A stretch of 64,000 nt of DNA. Origin: Acidilutibacter cellobiosedens (GTDB lineage: Bacteria; Bacillota; Clostridia; Tissierellales; Acidilutibacteraceae). Of this stretch, positions 31,771-41,173 are shown piece by piece. Under the pieces are notes generated by a model that saw nothing but the letters and a program-made list of their open reading frames with translations, was not told the origin of the DNA and made no database searches. The number at the start of each line of letters is the position of its first letter. The stretch's first letter is position 1. Location: NCBI RefSeq assembly GCF_004103715.1, contig NZ_CP035282.1, positions 2,966,673 to 3,030,672 of the forward strand. Reading direction: 5' to 3'. The position numbers and the translations under genes are program-made.

Positions 31771-32328
31771 TTACAATTTTTCAATTTGATCAAAATCCAA
31801 TTCTACAAGAGTTTCCCTTCCAAACATCGAAATATAAACTTTGACTTTTCTCTTCTCTGCATTAATACTTTCTACAGTACCTATAAAACTTTCAAAGGGA
31901 CCTGCTATAACTTTAATTGCATCCTTGATTTTTAAATCAATGTCTGATACAACTATTTCTTGTACTCCCAACGCTCTTACTTCTTTGTCTGTCAGCGGTA
32001 CAGGTTTAGATCCTGGGCCTACAAATCCTGTAACTCCTCTTGTATTTCTTACAAGATACCAAGATTCATCATTTATTATCATTTTAACAATAACATAGCC
32101 CGGAAAAAGTTTTCTTTCTTTTACCTTTTTTGTCCCACTCTTTGATTCTACATACTCTTCCGTAGGCACAATAACTTCAAATATATCGTCTATTTTTCCT
32201 CTGTTTTCCACCATCTTTTCAATATTTGCCTTTACCTTATTTTCATAGCCGGAATAAGTATGTACTACATACCATTTAGCTTTTTTGACTCTCTCTTCTC
32301 TTGTTTCAGTCATATCAACCATAAGCAT
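31771..32328 (-). CDS. nusG: Transcription factor NusG
   Basis: 185 residues. The NGN domain begins AKWYVVHTYSGYENKVKANI and the KOW domain has GPFESFIGTVESINAEKRKV near the C-terminus. NusG keeps RNA polymerase processive and links it to Rho or the ribosome. The start is uncertain: two ATGs 6 nt apart follow AGAGG; the first is given. It follows secE, as in most bacteria. Confidence 0.97.
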   Translation of the reverse strand: MLMVDMTETREERVKKAKWYVVHTYSGYENKVKANIEKMVENRGKIDDIFEVIVPTEEYVESKSGTKKVKERKLFPGYVIVKMIINDESWYLVRNTRGVTGFVGPGSKPVPLTDKEVRALGVQEIVVSDIDLKIKDAIKVIAGPFESFIGTVESINAEKRKVKVYISMFGRETLVELDFDQIEKL

Positions 32329-32363
32329 AAGAACCTCTAAATTAGGCCCTTCCCTCCCTCATA

Positions 32364-32570
32364 TTACTTTACAATAAGTCCCAATAAACGATTTATCCCC
32401 AAATCCAAAAGCCATACTACAAAACTTACTATTAAACACATGAAAATTACTACTCCCGTGTAATTAATAAGCTCCTTTCTTGTAGGCCATATTACCTTTT
32501 TAGTTTCGGATTTAACTCCTCTGAAATATGCACGTAATTTACCCTTTTGAGCATCTGTTTGAGCAGCCAT
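32364..32570 (-). CDS. secE: Preprotein translocase subunit SecE
   Basis: 68 residues starting MAAQTDAQKGKLRAYFRGVK, with AAGGATG upstream; a three-codon extension is rejected. The conserved ETKKVIWPTRKELINYTGV amphipathic helix is followed by a single membrane helix. It clamps the SecY halves together. It lies between rpmG and nusG, the conserved order. Confidence 0.96.
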   Translation of the reverse strand: MAAQTDAQKGKLRAYFRGVKSETKKVIWPTRKELINYTGVVIFMCLIVSFVVWLLDLGINRLLGLIVK

Positions 32571-32601
32571 AAAATTCACATCCTTATTTTTATTCTTTTA
32601 T

Positions 32602-32751
32602 CTATTTGGTTTCCTTATGAACAGTATGAGTTTTACAGAATTTACAATACTTTTTAAGCTCCATTCTTTCAGGATTCTTCTTTTTATTTTTTGTTGTAGT
32701 ATAATTCCTTTGTTTACATTCTGTACATGCTAAAATAACCATATCCCTCAA
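32602..32751 (-). CDS. rpmG: 50S ribosomal protein L33
   Basis: A 49-codon gene with a TTG start: [20 protein letters not shown] then [20 protein letters not shown] to the end THTVHKETK. The start is chosen because GGAGG lies 8 nt upstream and the MRD form is usual. Two CxxC pairs make it the zinc form. It lies directly before secE. Confidence 0.95.
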   Translation of the reverse strand: MRDMVILACTECKQRNYTTTKNKKKNPERMELKKYCKFCKTHTVHKETK

Positions 32752-32828
32752 TCCAGCCACCTCCTAAAACACTAAATATGCTATATGTTAAATATACAAA
32801 AACCCAATTTTACTGCATTACTTAATAT

Positions 32829-32857
32829 AAACTATCACAAATTAAATATTATGTCAA
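32829..32857 (-). promoter_or_regulatory. Promoter of rpmG-secE-nusG
   Basis: Minus strand: -35 TTGACA (32852-32857), 17-nt spacer, -10 TAGTTT (32829-32834), lying between the tuf terminator and rpmG. The -10 is weak, so the exact hexamer may differ. Confidence 0.6.
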
Positions 32858-32941
32858 TAAAAAATTAAAGTAAAAAAAACCTATCTTCACAAAAATATAC
32901 AGCATAAATATATTTTATCCTTATCTGTCTTTTTTAATCCT

Positions 32942-32977
32942 TTAAAAAAGACCAAGTCAAAAGACTTAGTCTTTCCT
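32942..32977 (-). terminator. Terminator after tuf copy 2
   Basis: Minus strand: AAAGACTAAGTC pairs with GACTTGGTCTTT around TTTT, followed by TTT. It lies about 18 nt after the tuf stop and ends the tRNA-Thr-tuf unit. Confidence 0.85.
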
Positions 32978-32995
32978 CTAAAGCTATATTAAATT

Positions 32996-34189
32996 TTATT
33001 CAATAATCTTGCTGACTACTCCAGCTCCAACTGTCTTTCCGCCTTCTCTGATTGCAAATCTTAATCCTTCTTCCATTGCTATCGGCGTTATTAATTCTAT
33101 CTTGAAGTTCGCATGGTCTCCCGGCATTACCATCTCTACTCCTTCTTCCAACTCTATGTTCCCAGTTACATCTGTTGTCCTGAAGTAAAACTGAGGTCTA
33201 TATCCGTTGAAAAATGGTGTATGCCTTCCTCCCTCTTCTTTCGTCAATACATATACTTGGGCATTAAATTTTGTATGGGGTGTTATGCTCTTCGGTTTCG
33301 CCAATACTTGCCCTCTTTCTATTTCTGCTCTCTGTACTCCTCTTAATAATGCTCCTATATTATCTCCTGCTTGCGCTTCGTCCAATATCTTCCTGAACAT
33401 CTCTAACCCTGTTACTACTACTGTCCTCGGCTCTGCCGACAATCCTACTATCTCTACATTGTCTCCTACTTTTAATACTCCTCTTTCTACTCTTCCTGTT
33501 GCTACTGTCCCTCTGCCTGTTATACTGAATATATCTTCTACCGGCATTAAGAATGGTTTATCTGTTTCTCTCTTCGGTTGCGGTATCTCTTCATCTACTA
33601 CATCCATTAATTCTATTATCTTGTCTCCCCATTTCCCGTCCGGATCTTCTAATGCCTTTAATGCTGACCCTACTACTATCTTCGTATTATCTCCGTCAAA
33701 TTCATATTCGTTTAACAGGTCTCTTACTTCCATCTCTACTAATTCTATTAATTCCGGATCATCTACCATATCTGCTTTATTTAAAAATACTACTATCTTT
33801 GGCACTCCTACCTGTCTTGCCAGCAATATATGCTCTCTTGTTTGTGGCATTGGCCCGTCTGCCGCTGATACTACAAGTATTGCCCCGTCCATTTGGGCTG
33901 CTCCTGTTATCATATTCTTTATATAATCTGCATGTCCCGGACAGTCTACATGGGCATAATGACGTTTCTTCGTCTCATACTCTACGTGAGCTGTTGAGAT
34001 CGTTATTCCTCTTTCTCTTTCCTCTGGGGCTTTATCTATGTTGTCGTATGTCATTACATTACCTAATCCGTATCTCTTATTCAATACCAATGTGATTGCT
34101 GCTGTCAACGTCGTTTTACCATGATCTACGTGTCCTATTGTTCCTATATTTACGTGAGGTTTATTTCTTTCATAATGTTGCTTTGCCAT
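32996..34189 (-). CDS. tuf: Elongation factor Tu, copy 2 (tRNA-Thr linked)
   Basis: 397 residues, identical to the copy at 17-18.2 kb except Ala252. All GTPase motifs are present ([21 protein letters not shown]). It has its own terminator and lies 78 bp after a tRNA-Thr gene with a strong promoter. The order tRNA-Thr, tuf, secE, nusG, rplK recalls the tufB locus of E. coli. DNA differences from copy 1 are mainly silent third-base changes. Confidence 0.99.
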   Translation of the reverse strand: MAKQHYERNKPHVNIGTIGHVDHGKTTLTAAITLVLNKRYGLGNVMTYDNIDKAPEERERGITISTAHVEYETKKRHYAHVDCPGHADYIKNMITGAAQMDGAILVVSAADGPMPQTREHILLARQVGVPKIVVFLNKADMVDDPELIELVEMEVRDLLNEYEFDGDNTKIVVGSALKALEDPDGKWGDKIIELMDVVDEEIPQPKRETDKPFLMPVEDIFSITGRGTVATGRVERGVLKVGDNVEIVGLSAEPRTVVVTGLEMFRKILDEAQAGDNIGALLRGVQRAEIERGQVLAKPKSITPHTKFNAQVYVLTKEEGGRHTPFFNGYRPQFYFRTTDVTGNIELEEGVEMVMPGDHANFKIELITPIAMEEGLRFAIREGGKTVGAGVVSKIIE

Positions 34190-34267
34190 CTCCTTGATTC
34201 CTCCTTAAACAATAATCTAATTAAATAAACTCCCCCGGGTGTTCCATAGCTGTAAAATAACACAAAT

Positions 34268-34343
34268 TGGAGCCCATGACCGGAATCGAACCGGTTACCT
34301 CTTGCTTACCATGCAAGTGCTCTGCCTATTGAGCTACATGGGC
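34268..34343 (-). tRNA. tRNA-Thr (anticodon GGT)
   Basis: 76 nt with encoded CCA. The acceptor stem GCCCATG pairs with CATGGGC. The anticodon arm is CTTGC-ATGGTAA-GCAAG, giving anticodon GGT (codon ACC/ACT). The T arm has CCGGTTCGATTCCGG. It is followed by tuf with no clear terminator between. Confidence 0.97.
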
Positions 34344-34362
34344 ATCTATAACCACCCTAAGT

Positions 34363-34391
34363 ATTTTACTACCTACATTCTTCCTTGTCAA
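34363..34391 (-). promoter_or_regulatory. Promoter of tRNA-Thr and tuf
   Basis: Minus strand: -35 TTGACA (34386-34391), 17-nt spacer, -10 TAAAAT (34363-34368), about 20 bp before the tRNA. It is near consensus and fits a highly expressed unit. Confidence 0.9.
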
Positions 34392-34403
34392 TACTAAATT
34401 AAT

Positions 34404-35051
34404 CTAATCTTCTTTGAGTTCCAGATATCTCTCTAACTTTCTTTTAACCCTCTGCAATGCATTATCTATACTCTTTACATGCCTGTCCAAATCCACTGCG
34501 ATTTCTTGATATGTTTTCCCATCCAAATATGATGTTAACACTTCCCACTCCAAATTACTGAGTATTTCTCCTATCTTTGATTCCATGTAGGACAATTCTT
34601 CTCTGCTGATTATAAGTTCTTCCGGATCCGTAACCTTAACTCCCGAAAGAACATCAAGTAAAGTTCTATCGGATTCGTCATCATATATAGGTTTGTTTAA
34701 AGATACATAGGAATTCAAAGGAATATGTTTCTGTCTTGTTGCAGTTTTAATCGCCGTTATTATTTGTCTTGTTATACATAACTCTGCAAACGCTTTGAAG
34801 GAAGTTAACTTATCCTTATTATAGTCTCTAATGGCTTTATAAAGTCCAATCATTCCTTCTTGAATAATATCTTCTCTATCCGCACCAATTAAAAAATAGC
34901 ATCTTGCTTTAGCTCTTACAAAATTTTTATATCTATTGATCAAATATTCTAAGGCCTGACGATTCCCTTTTTTTGCCTCTTCCACCACATCTTCATCTTC
35001 CATGCTGTTAAAGTAAGATAAGTTCAATTCATTGTATAAACCTAATCCCAC
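34404..35051 (-). CDS. sigH: RNA polymerase sigma factor SigH
   Basis: 215 residues with a GTG start behind GGAGGGG. Region 2 has YLINRYKNFVRAKARCYFLI then GADREDIIQEGMIGLYKAIR, and region 4 has SNLEWEVLTSYLDGKTYQEI with the helix-turn-helix HVKSIDNALQRVKRKLERYL. In B. subtilis this sigma-70 family factor directs transition-phase, competence and early sporulation genes. The locus rlmB-yacP-sigH-rpmG-secE is the standard Firmicutes one. Confidence 0.97.
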   Translation of the reverse strand: MGLGLYNELNLSYFNSMEDEDVVEEAKKGNRQALEYLINRYKNFVRAKARCYFLIGADREDIIQEGMIGLYKAIRDYNKDKLTSFKAFAELCITRQIITAIKTATRQKHIPLNSYVSLNKPIYDDESDRTLLDVLSGVKVTDPEELIISREELSYMESKIGEILSNLEWEVLTSYLDGKTYQEIAVDLDRHVKSIDNALQRVKRKLERYLELKED

Positions 35052-35104
35052 TAAGTATCCCCTCCAGAAAAGCCAATTATATTATTTCCGACTTAATTAA
35101 TTAA

Positions 35105-35133
35105 ATTATAAATAAATATCCGTCCATAGTCAA
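35105..35133 (-). promoter_or_regulatory. Promoter of sigH
   Basis: Minus strand: -35 TTGACT (35128-35133), 17-nt spacer, -10 TATAAT (35105-35110), in the gap after yacP. It is a near-consensus sigma-A type promoter. Confidence 0.8.
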
Positions 35134-35135
35134 GA

Positions 35136-35666
35136 TCATTCACAACTTTTCCACTTCTTCAATTTTTTAATTATCTCATCATCAAGTTTTCCCATAATCA
35201 AATTATTGGTTTCATTCTTCTTCTTTTCTCTGTTTTCCAAAAGCCTTTTTTGATCCAATATTTCCATTTCCAATTCTCTTGCCGATATTCTCGTCCCCCC
35301 TCTTCCTAAAATTACTTGTTGTTCCATCCAATCAGAAGTAGCTACCGTCACCTTCTTTATTCTACCTATTTCATCCAATGCTCTTTCTATATATTGATCG
35401 GCAGTTTCATATTCTTTTGTATATATGACATCTACTTCTTTTATCCTATTGCTTTCTCCCCCATTTCCCTTTACCAAGTGACCATCAAATACTATTATTA
35501 CTTTTATACCTGAATAATACTGATATTCCGCCATTACTTCAATAAGCTCTTCCCGCGCCATTTCTAAGCTCACTTCGCTCAAAGAGCGAAGTTTTTCCCA
35601 TGAATTTATAATATTATATCCATCAACAAACAAATACTCGTTAAACTTTTTCTCATCTTTTTTCAT
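35136..35666 (-). CDS. NYN-domain ribonuclease YacP (Rae1)
   Basis: 176 residues. PIN-like NYN fold: LFVDGYNIINSW with the first catalytic Asp, VIIVFDGHLVKGNGG, YETADQYIERALDEIG and VTVATSDWMEQQVILGRGG. In B. subtilis the homologue Rae1 cleaves mRNA in the ribosomal A site. The ATG overlaps the 3' end of rlmB by 14 bp. Function is from family knowledge; identity is secure by motif and position. Confidence 0.93.
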   Translation of the reverse strand: MKKDEKKFNEYLFVDGYNIINSWEKLRSLSEVSLEMAREELIEVMAEYQYYSGIKVIIVFDGHLVKGNGGESNRIKEVDVIYTKEYETADQYIERALDEIGRIKKVTVATSDWMEQQVILGRGGTRISARELEMEILDQKRLLENREKKKNETNNLIMGKLDDEIIKKLKKWKSCE

Positions 35667-36405
35667 TTTTCAAACTTCTCTGTCTCACAACTTCATATAT
35701 TAATACAGAAACAGCATTTGATGCATTTAAAGACGATATATGCCCAACCATAGGAATTTTAATAAGAAAATCGCAATTTTCTTTTACCAGCCTTGATAAT
35801 CCTTTACCTTCACTGCCTATAACCAATGCAATAGGCCCTTTTAAATCAGTTTCATAATAATAGTTTTCACCAGCCATATCTGCTCCAAATATCCATAGTC
35901 CTTTTTTCTTAAGGTATTGTATAGTAGCAGATATATTGGTTTCTCTTGCCACTTTAATCCATTCAATAGCTCCTGCTGAAGCCTTTGCAACAGCCTGAGT
36001 CAATGTTGCAGATCTGTGTTTTGGTATTATTATTCCATGGGCTCCTCCCGCTTCAGCCGTTCTTATTATTGCTCCCAAATTATGAGAATCTTCTATTCCA
36101 TCAAGTATTATAATAAAAGGTTCTTCTGACTTTTCTGCCGATGCATTCAAAATATCATCAACAGTTGAATATGCATAGGAACTAACTAATGCGGCAACTC
36201 CCTGATGAGGGATACTGCCCGATATTCCATCCAGCTTTCCTCTTTCTACATACTGAATGGGAATATGCCTATCCTTTGCCTCTCCTATTATTTTATTTAT
36301 GCTTCCTTTTAACTCGCCTTTAAGTATAAATATCTTATCAATTTCCCTATTAGATTTTAGTGCCTCAAAAATAGGATTTCTTCCTACTATATAATCTCCT
36401 TCCAT
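35653..36405 (-). CDS. rlmB: 23S rRNA (guanosine-2'-O)-methyltransferase RlmB
   Basis: 250 residues starting MEGDYIVGRNPIFEALKSNR, with GGGAGTG before the ATG; an 8-codon extension is rejected. The N-terminal substrate-binding domain is followed by the SpoU knot: DSHNLGAIIRTAEAGGAHGI, ALVIGSEGKGLSRLVKENCD and IPMVGHISSLNASNAVSVLI. It methylates a guanosine of the 23S peptidyl transferase loop (G2251 in E. coli). Confidence 0.94.
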   Translation of the reverse strand: MEGDYIVGRNPIFEALKSNREIDKIFILKGELKGSINKIIGEAKDRHIPIQYVERGKLDGISGSIPHQGVAALVSSYAYSTVDDILNASAEKSEEPFIIILDGIEDSHNLGAIIRTAEAGGAHGIIIPKHRSATLTQAVAKASAGAIEWIKVARETNISATIQYLKKKGLWIFGADMAGENYYYETDLKGPIALVIGSEGKGLSRLVKENCDFLIKIPMVGHISSLNASNAVSVLIYEVVRQRSLKNEKR

Positions 36406-36503
36406 ATTTTCACTCCCTATGCATCCCAAAAATTAACATATTTTAAATTTAAAAGATATTACATATATTATACATAAAAATTTGTATCAATACATACAAC
36501 TTA

Positions 36504-37274
36504 TTATAAATTTAAAAATTTTTCTCTCACTTCATTGATCTTTCCGCAGGTCATCTTTCCTTCAGGACAAGAACCCATAATACACTCAGGTCCCGCATTC
36601 TTAAATAAAGAAGGATATACCCCTTTAACCAATCTCAACATCTCGGTAGCTAACAGCCTTATCTCCCATTGTGCTCTATTACAACATCTGAGCCTGAAAA
36701 AATTAAATAAACTTCTGGTATTCATAGTAAATATTATCTTTGTTTCACAGGCATTGGGAAATACATATCTGGCATCTTCTATAGAAGATTTTTCAGCTTT
36801 ATTCCTTGCTGATTTTTCACTTTCTCCCATATCCATATACTTTTTCAAATAATCATTATACAACATTTCCGTAATTTGATTATAATATTGTTGATCTTCT
36901 TTCATTGCCTTTTGAAACATCTCTTTAGCTTCAGGAATATCTGCAATCGCCGGAGGAATTACATAATCAAAACCATCCAGTCTTACATATCTCTGAGACT
37001 GTTGAGAATAGCTCCCTATTCTATGCCTCACCAATTGATGGGAAAGAACTCTCGAAATACCTTCCACTCCAAAAGTGAAGGAAACATGTTCAATAGGAGA
37101 TTCATGCCCTAAATTCATGAGCATGTTAATAAAGTTGTCCACTTTTTTTTCATTCAAATCTTCTTCAATTTCTTCAATTGTTACAGAAGAATAACAGAGC
37201 TTTGCCGCCTGTGCCACTAATTTTTCACCGTCTAAGGTGTATCTTAATAATTTCACTTTTAAATTGCTCTCCAT
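36504..37274 (-). CDS. thyX: Flavin-dependent thymidylate synthase ThyX
   Basis: 256 residues starting [19 protein letters not shown], with TGGAGG upstream; a five-codon extension is rejected. The ThyX signature [14 protein letters not shown] is present, with [20 protein letters not shown] before it and the substrate-binding [20 protein letters not shown]. It makes dTMP using FAD and methylenetetrahydrofolate. It lies between mrnC and rlmB, a common clostridial arrangement. Confidence 0.97.
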   Translation of the reverse strand: MESNLKVKLLRYTLDGEKLVAQAAKLCYSSVTIEEIEEDLNEKKVDNFINMLMNLGHESPIEHVSFTFGVEGISRVLSHQLVRHRIGSYSQQSQRYVRLDGFDYVIPPAIADIPEAKEMFQKAMKEDQQYYNQITEMLYNDYLKKYMDMGESEKSARNKAEKSSIEDARYVFPNACETKIIFTMNTRSLFNFFRLRCCNRAQWEIRLLATEMLRLVKGVYPSLFKNAGPECIMGSCPEGKMTCGKINEVREKFLNL

Positions 37275-37295
37275 AATCAAAACCTCCATATAACT

Positions 37296-37712
37296 CTATA
37301 CTATGAAAGAAAATAACTGTATGATTCTATCCTCCTGCCCTTTTAAATATAAATATCCAATTAAAGTTTCAAATCCTGTGGCATACTTATATTCCAAAAC
37401 GCTAAAATTTTTTGGATGGCTATTTATTTTAGCATTTCTCCCTCTTTTCACAATTCCCATTTCTTCTTCAGTTAAATACTTCTCCAATTTGTGTATAATA
37501 TCCGATTGAGCTTTGGCGCTTACAAATTCTGTAGCTTTCTGATGAAGTTCCTGAACCTTCAAATTTCTGTTTATATTTATAATATAAGTTCTGACTAACA
37601 GTTCGTATACCGCATCTCCTAAGTAAGCCAACTGTAGAGGAGACAAACTGTCTATCTCCTCTACAGTTATATTTTTTAATTTTCCTAATACGTTGTTATA
37701 TTCATTTTCCAT
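37296..37712 (-). CDS. mrnC: Mini-ribonuclease III
   Basis: 138 residues. A single RNase III domain without the dsRNA-binding domain: SPLQLAYLGDAVYELLVRTY with the catalytic acidic motif, and GRNAKINSHPKNFSVLEYKY then ATGFETLIGYLYLKGQEDRI. In B. subtilis it matures 23S rRNA. It begins 3 bp after the cysS stop, as in B. subtilis. Confidence 0.96.
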   Translation of the reverse strand: MENEYNNVLGKLKNITVEEIDSLSPLQLAYLGDAVYELLVRTYIININRNLKVQELHQKATEFVSAKAQSDIIHKLEKYLTEEEMGIVKRGRNAKINSHPKNFSVLEYKYATGFETLIGYLYLKGQEDRIIQLFSFIV

Positions 37713-37715
37713 TTT

Positions 37716-39113
37716 CTATACTCTTTTCCATTTGACTCCTTCCGATGTATCTTCCAGTATTATACCTTTTTCTTTTAATTCATCTCTAATTTTGTCCGCA
37801 AGCTTAAAATCCTTATTTCTCCTCGCTTCTGTTCTCTTTTCAATTAATTCCGTTATATCATTATCCAGCATTTCATCTTTTTTAGATAATATGCCCAGTA
37901 TATTTGTTAATTCCATTAAAGTGCTATATGCATATTGTACCACATTCTTCAACGAATTTTCATTTAAATTTGTGTTTGCCCATTTTATCAGTTCAAATAA
38001 AGCAGATACACTATCAGCAGTATTTATGTCATCTTCCATTGAGTTAATAAATTTTTCTTTAAATAGGTCAATTGCTTTTTTCATGGAATCAGCTTTTTCA
38101 TTAAATTCTACGGTAGTACATTTATTTAATAAATATTCTAAATTTTTCTTCCCGTTATATAATCTTTCTAATCCGTTTCCTGCCTGAAGGAGAAGTTCTT
38201 TATTGAAATTAACGGGACTTCTGTAATGAGACTGAAGGATAAAAAACCTCAAAACTTCCAGATCTACTACTTGCCCTATTTCCCTTACTGTAAAAAAGTT
38301 CAGTTTAGATTTAGACATTTTTACATTTTCCACATTTATCATGGCATTATGGAGCCAATAGTTGGCAAAGGGTTTTCCTGTTAAAGTCTCACTTTGGGCA
38401 ATTTCGTTTTCATGATGAGGAAACTGAAGGTCTTCCCCTCCCGCATGAATATCAATAGTATCCCCCAAAAACTCTCTTGCCATGGCGGAGCATTCAATAT
38501 GCCATCCAGGTCTGCCTTTCCCCCAGGGAGTTTCCCAATAAGGTTCTCCCTCCTTTGCCTTTTTCCAAAGAGCAAAATCCATAGGATTATGTTTTTCTTC
38601 ACTTACCTCAACTCTTGCTCCGCACATAAGTTCATCAATATTCTTCTTTGAGAGTTTGCCATAATCTTTATCCTTAGTTATATCAAAATATACATTTCCC
38701 TCCACGTTATAAGCACAGCCTTTATTAATAAGCTCCTGGACAAATTCAACGATTTCTTTTATATTGTCTGTAGCTTTAGGATGAAACGTATCCTCCTCCT
38801 CAATTAAAAGTCCTTTTGAATCTTTATAGTATTCGGCAATAAATTTATCCGCTATTTCTTTAACGGTTTTTCCTTCTTCCTTTGCTTTTTTTATCATCTT
38901 GTCGTCTATATCAGTAAAATTAACTAAAAATTTAACCTTGTAACCCTTGTATTTTAAATATCTCCTCAAAGTATCAAATATAACTAAAGGTCTGGCATTG
39001 CCCACATGAATATAATTATAAACTGTAGGGCCGCATACATAAATACTTACCTCTTTTTCCCTTATTGGGACAAATTTTTCCTTCCTTCTCGTTAAAGTAT
39101 TGTACAGTCTCAT
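37716..39113 (-). CDS. cysS: Cysteinyl-tRNA synthetase
   Basis: 465 residues. Class I: CGPTVYNYIHVGNARPLVIF (HIGH-type motif and zinc Cys), GRPGWHIECSAMAREFLGD and FPHHENEIAQSE as further zinc ligands, and KMSKSKLNFFTVRE. It is preceded by a T-box whose specifier is TGC, consistent with control by uncharged tRNA-Cys. The cysE gene found between gltX and cysS in B. subtilis is absent here. Confidence 0.99.
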   Translation of the reverse strand: MRLYNTLTRRKEKFVPIREKEVSIYVCGPTVYNYIHVGNARPLVIFDTLRRYLKYKGYKVKFLVNFTDIDDKMIKKAKEEGKTVKEIADKFIAEYYKDSKGLLIEEEDTFHPKATDNIKEIVEFVQELINKGCAYNVEGNVYFDITKDKDYGKLSKKNIDELMCGARVEVSEEKHNPMDFALWKKAKEGEPYWETPWGKGRPGWHIECSAMAREFLGDTIDIHAGGEDLQFPHHENEIAQSETLTGKPFANYWLHNAMINVENVKMSKSKLNFFTVREIGQVVDLEVLRFFILQSHYRSPVNFNKELLLQAGNGLERLYNGKKNLEYLLNKCTTVEFNEKADSMKKAIDLFKEKFINSMEDDINTADSVSALFELIKWANTNLNENSLKNVVQYAYSTLMELTNILGILSKKDEMLDNDITELIEKRTEARRNKDFKLADKIRDELKEKGIILEDTSEGVKWKRV

Positions 39114-39141
39114 ATTCTCATTCTCCTATCTTATTATATAT

Positions 39142-39365
39142 CAAAACACCGCCTCACATTACAGAGACGGTGTTATCGCGGTTCCACTCTGATTTGGTTT
39201 CATTAAAAAACCCAACTCAAAAATTGATAACGGTTAACACCGGAAATTCCTAATTAATTTCGGAACAACAGTTTAAAGGTGCACTTCAGCTAAACATTGG
39301 CCCGAAATTTTTTTCAGCCAAATCAAAAATCCCTCTCTAAGAGCATGTTGAGCTTACTCTCCTTT
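39142..39365 (-). promoter_or_regulatory. T-box riboswitch for cysS (Cys, specifier TGC)
   Basis: Minus strand: stem I begins around GGAGAGTAAGCTC; the specifier is TGC (39283-39281) in CTGAAGTGCACC. The T-box AGAGTGGAACCGCG lies at 39177-39190 and the terminator AACACCGTCTC ... GAGGCGGTGTTTT at 39142-39174. This is a standard transcription-attenuation T-box sensing uncharged tRNA-Cys. Confidence 0.95.
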
Positions 39366-39395
39366 TCAATACCTTTTAATATTTATTTGTTCTAT

Positions 39396-39424
39396 ATTTT
39401 ACAATAATATGATGACATTTTCAA
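39396..39424 (-). promoter_or_regulatory. Promoter of the cysS T-box transcript
   Basis: Minus strand: -35 TTGAAA (39419-39424), 17-nt spacer, -10 TAAAAT (39396-39401), directly after the gltX stop. Confidence 0.75.
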
Positions 39425-39427
39425 GGA

Positions 39428-40915
39428 CTATATTAAATATTTTTCTTTAATATATTTTATTCTGTCTGTTATTTTATCTTTCCCCAAAATATAAATAATG
39501 TTTACAAGTTCAGGGCCGTGCATATTTCCTGTTAAAGCAATTCTTATGGGCATATATAAATTTTTCCCTTTTATTCCTGTTTTCTTCTGAACTTTTTTCA
39601 TTATCCCCTTAGCAAATTCCTTGTCTATTTCATCTATATCTTCAAGTTCCGCTTCAAAAGCATCAAATAGCACATGGACTTGATCTCCTTTTAATACTTC
39701 TAATACCTCTTCCCCTTCCAAAGTTACTTTATCTTCAAAAAATATCTTTGTCTTATCAACAATATCCTTAATTGTAGATAAACTTTCTTGAACGGTTTCA
39801 ACTATAGTTTCTATCCAATCATACCTGTTCTTTACATCCTCTTTTGTTATATAATTTGCTTCTATCAAATAGGGTATCGAAAGATCCGTTATCCTTTTTA
39901 TGCTTGAACTTCTGATATAATGTCCGTTGACCCAATCCAATTTATCCTTATCAAATACTCCCCCGGTCTTTGCAACTCTTTCAAAAGAAAATTGCTTTAT
40001 CATTTCCTCCATGGATAAAATTTCTTCATTTCCTTCCGGACTCCATCCCACTAATGCAAGATAATTCACAAGTCCTTCCGGAAGATATCCGCTTTTTCTG
40101 AAATCCTCCACAGATACATCCCCTTGTCTTTTGCTTAATTTTTTTCTGTCCTTATTCAGTACCACGGGAAGATGAACATATTGAGGACTCTCCCAGCCAA
40201 ATGCTTCATAAAGATATACATGCTTCGGTGTAGATGCAAGCCACTCTTCTCCTCGGATAATATGAGTTATTTTCATTAAATGGTCATCTACCACTACCGC
40301 CAAATGATAAGTAGGAAAACCGTCTGATTTCATGAGAACCTGATCATCTAAATCATCTGTATTCATAACAATATCTCCTCTTACCAAATCGTGAAACTTT
40401 ATATCCTTATTATGAGGAAGCTTAAGTCTTATTACGTATTCTTCTCCATTGGCAATACGTTTCCTTGCCTCCTCCAATGAAATACTCCTGCAAAGGCCAT
40501 CGTACCTCGGAATAAGACCTTTTACCTTCTGTTCCTCCCTTACTTTCTCCAACCTTTCCTTAGAACAGAAACAATAATATGCGTAACCTTTTTCTATCAA
40601 CTCATTTATATATTTCTTGTAAATACTAAGCCTCTCTGATTGAATATACGGACCATATTCTCCTTTTTGAATAATATTGCCATTATCATCAAAGCAAACA
40701 CCTTCATCGATTTCAATTCCCGCCCAATTCAAAGACTTAATTAAATTTTCAATTGCTCCTTCTACAAATCTTGTCTGGTCAGTATCTTCTATCCTTAAAA
40801 TAAACTTTCCATTATTGCGTCTAGCATATAAATAGTTGTATAAAGCAGTCCTAATAGAACCTATATGTATAAAACCTGTTGGACTTGGAGCAAATCTTAA
40901 TCTTACTTCTTTCAA
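39428..40915 (-). CDS. gltX: Glutamyl-tRNA synthetase
   Basis: 495 residues with a TTG start: [26 protein letters not shown] lies 8 nt upstream of TTG; the GTG three codons before overlaps that site. Class I motifs: HIGS, and the KMSKS equivalent [16 protein letters not shown]. No T-box was seen upstream. It charges tRNA-Glu; whether it also charges tRNA-Gln depends on gatCAB, which is outside the window. Confidence 0.97.
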   Translation of the reverse strand: MKEVRLRFAPSPTGFIHIGSIRTALYNYLYARRNNGKFILRIEDTDQTRFVEGAIENLIKSLNWAGIEIDEGVCFDDNGNIIQKGEYGPYIQSERLSIYKKYINELIEKGYAYYCFCSKERLEKVREEQKVKGLIPRYDGLCRSISLEEARKRIANGEEYVIRLKLPHNKDIKFHDLVRGDIVMNTDDLDDQVLMKSDGFPTYHLAVVVDDHLMKITHIIRGEEWLASTPKHVYLYEAFGWESPQYVHLPVVLNKDRKKLSKRQGDVSVEDFRKSGYLPEGLVNYLALVGWSPEGNEEILSMEEMIKQFSFERVAKTGGVFDKDKLDWVNGHYIRSSSIKRITDLSIPYLIEANYITKEDVKNRYDWIETIVETVQESLSTIKDIVDKTKIFFEDKVTLEGEEVLEVLKGDQVHVLFDAFEAELEDIDEIDKEFAKGIMKKVQKKTGIKGKNLYMPIRIALTGNMHGPELVNIIYILGKDKITDRIKYIKEKYLI

Positions 40916-41056
40916 AACTGACACCTCCTGTTTAAGTCTAATTATAGTTATAATTATATACTACTCATAATAGAGTATCAACCTATGGGTGAAATCTTAT
41001 CCCGACAATTTAAAATAAAATTTATATGTACTTATGAATATAATCATAATATAATA

Positions 41057-41146
41057 AAATAAAAGGGTTTCTATTAAAACATTAACATATCAGAGAGATC
41101 TTTATAACCCATCCAAAGTGAATAAAATAGGTATGGGTTATAAAAA
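41057..41146 (+). repeat. Dispersed repeat family, copy B (diverged)
   Basis: Contains AAAAGGGTTTCTATTAAAAC, CATTAACATAT and the end GTATGGGTTATAAAAA. The inner arms TATAACCCAT and ATGGGTTATA form a perfect 10-bp stem. It lies in the divergent gap between gltX and the LiaF-like gene and does not abut a recognisable terminator. Confidence 0.65.
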
Positions 41147-41173
41147 TAATATCAAATATGAAGGGAGGAAAAT

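Noticed and set aside
16962-34189. Duplicate tuf as an assembly artefact
   Set aside because: The two copies have different flanks, different terminators, many silent differences and one amino acid change.
34190-34267. Terminator between tRNA-Thr and tuf
   Set aside because: The CACCCGGGGGAG stretch pairs too weakly (loop too small or mismatched) and lacks a stable stem, so I left tRNA and tuf as one unit.
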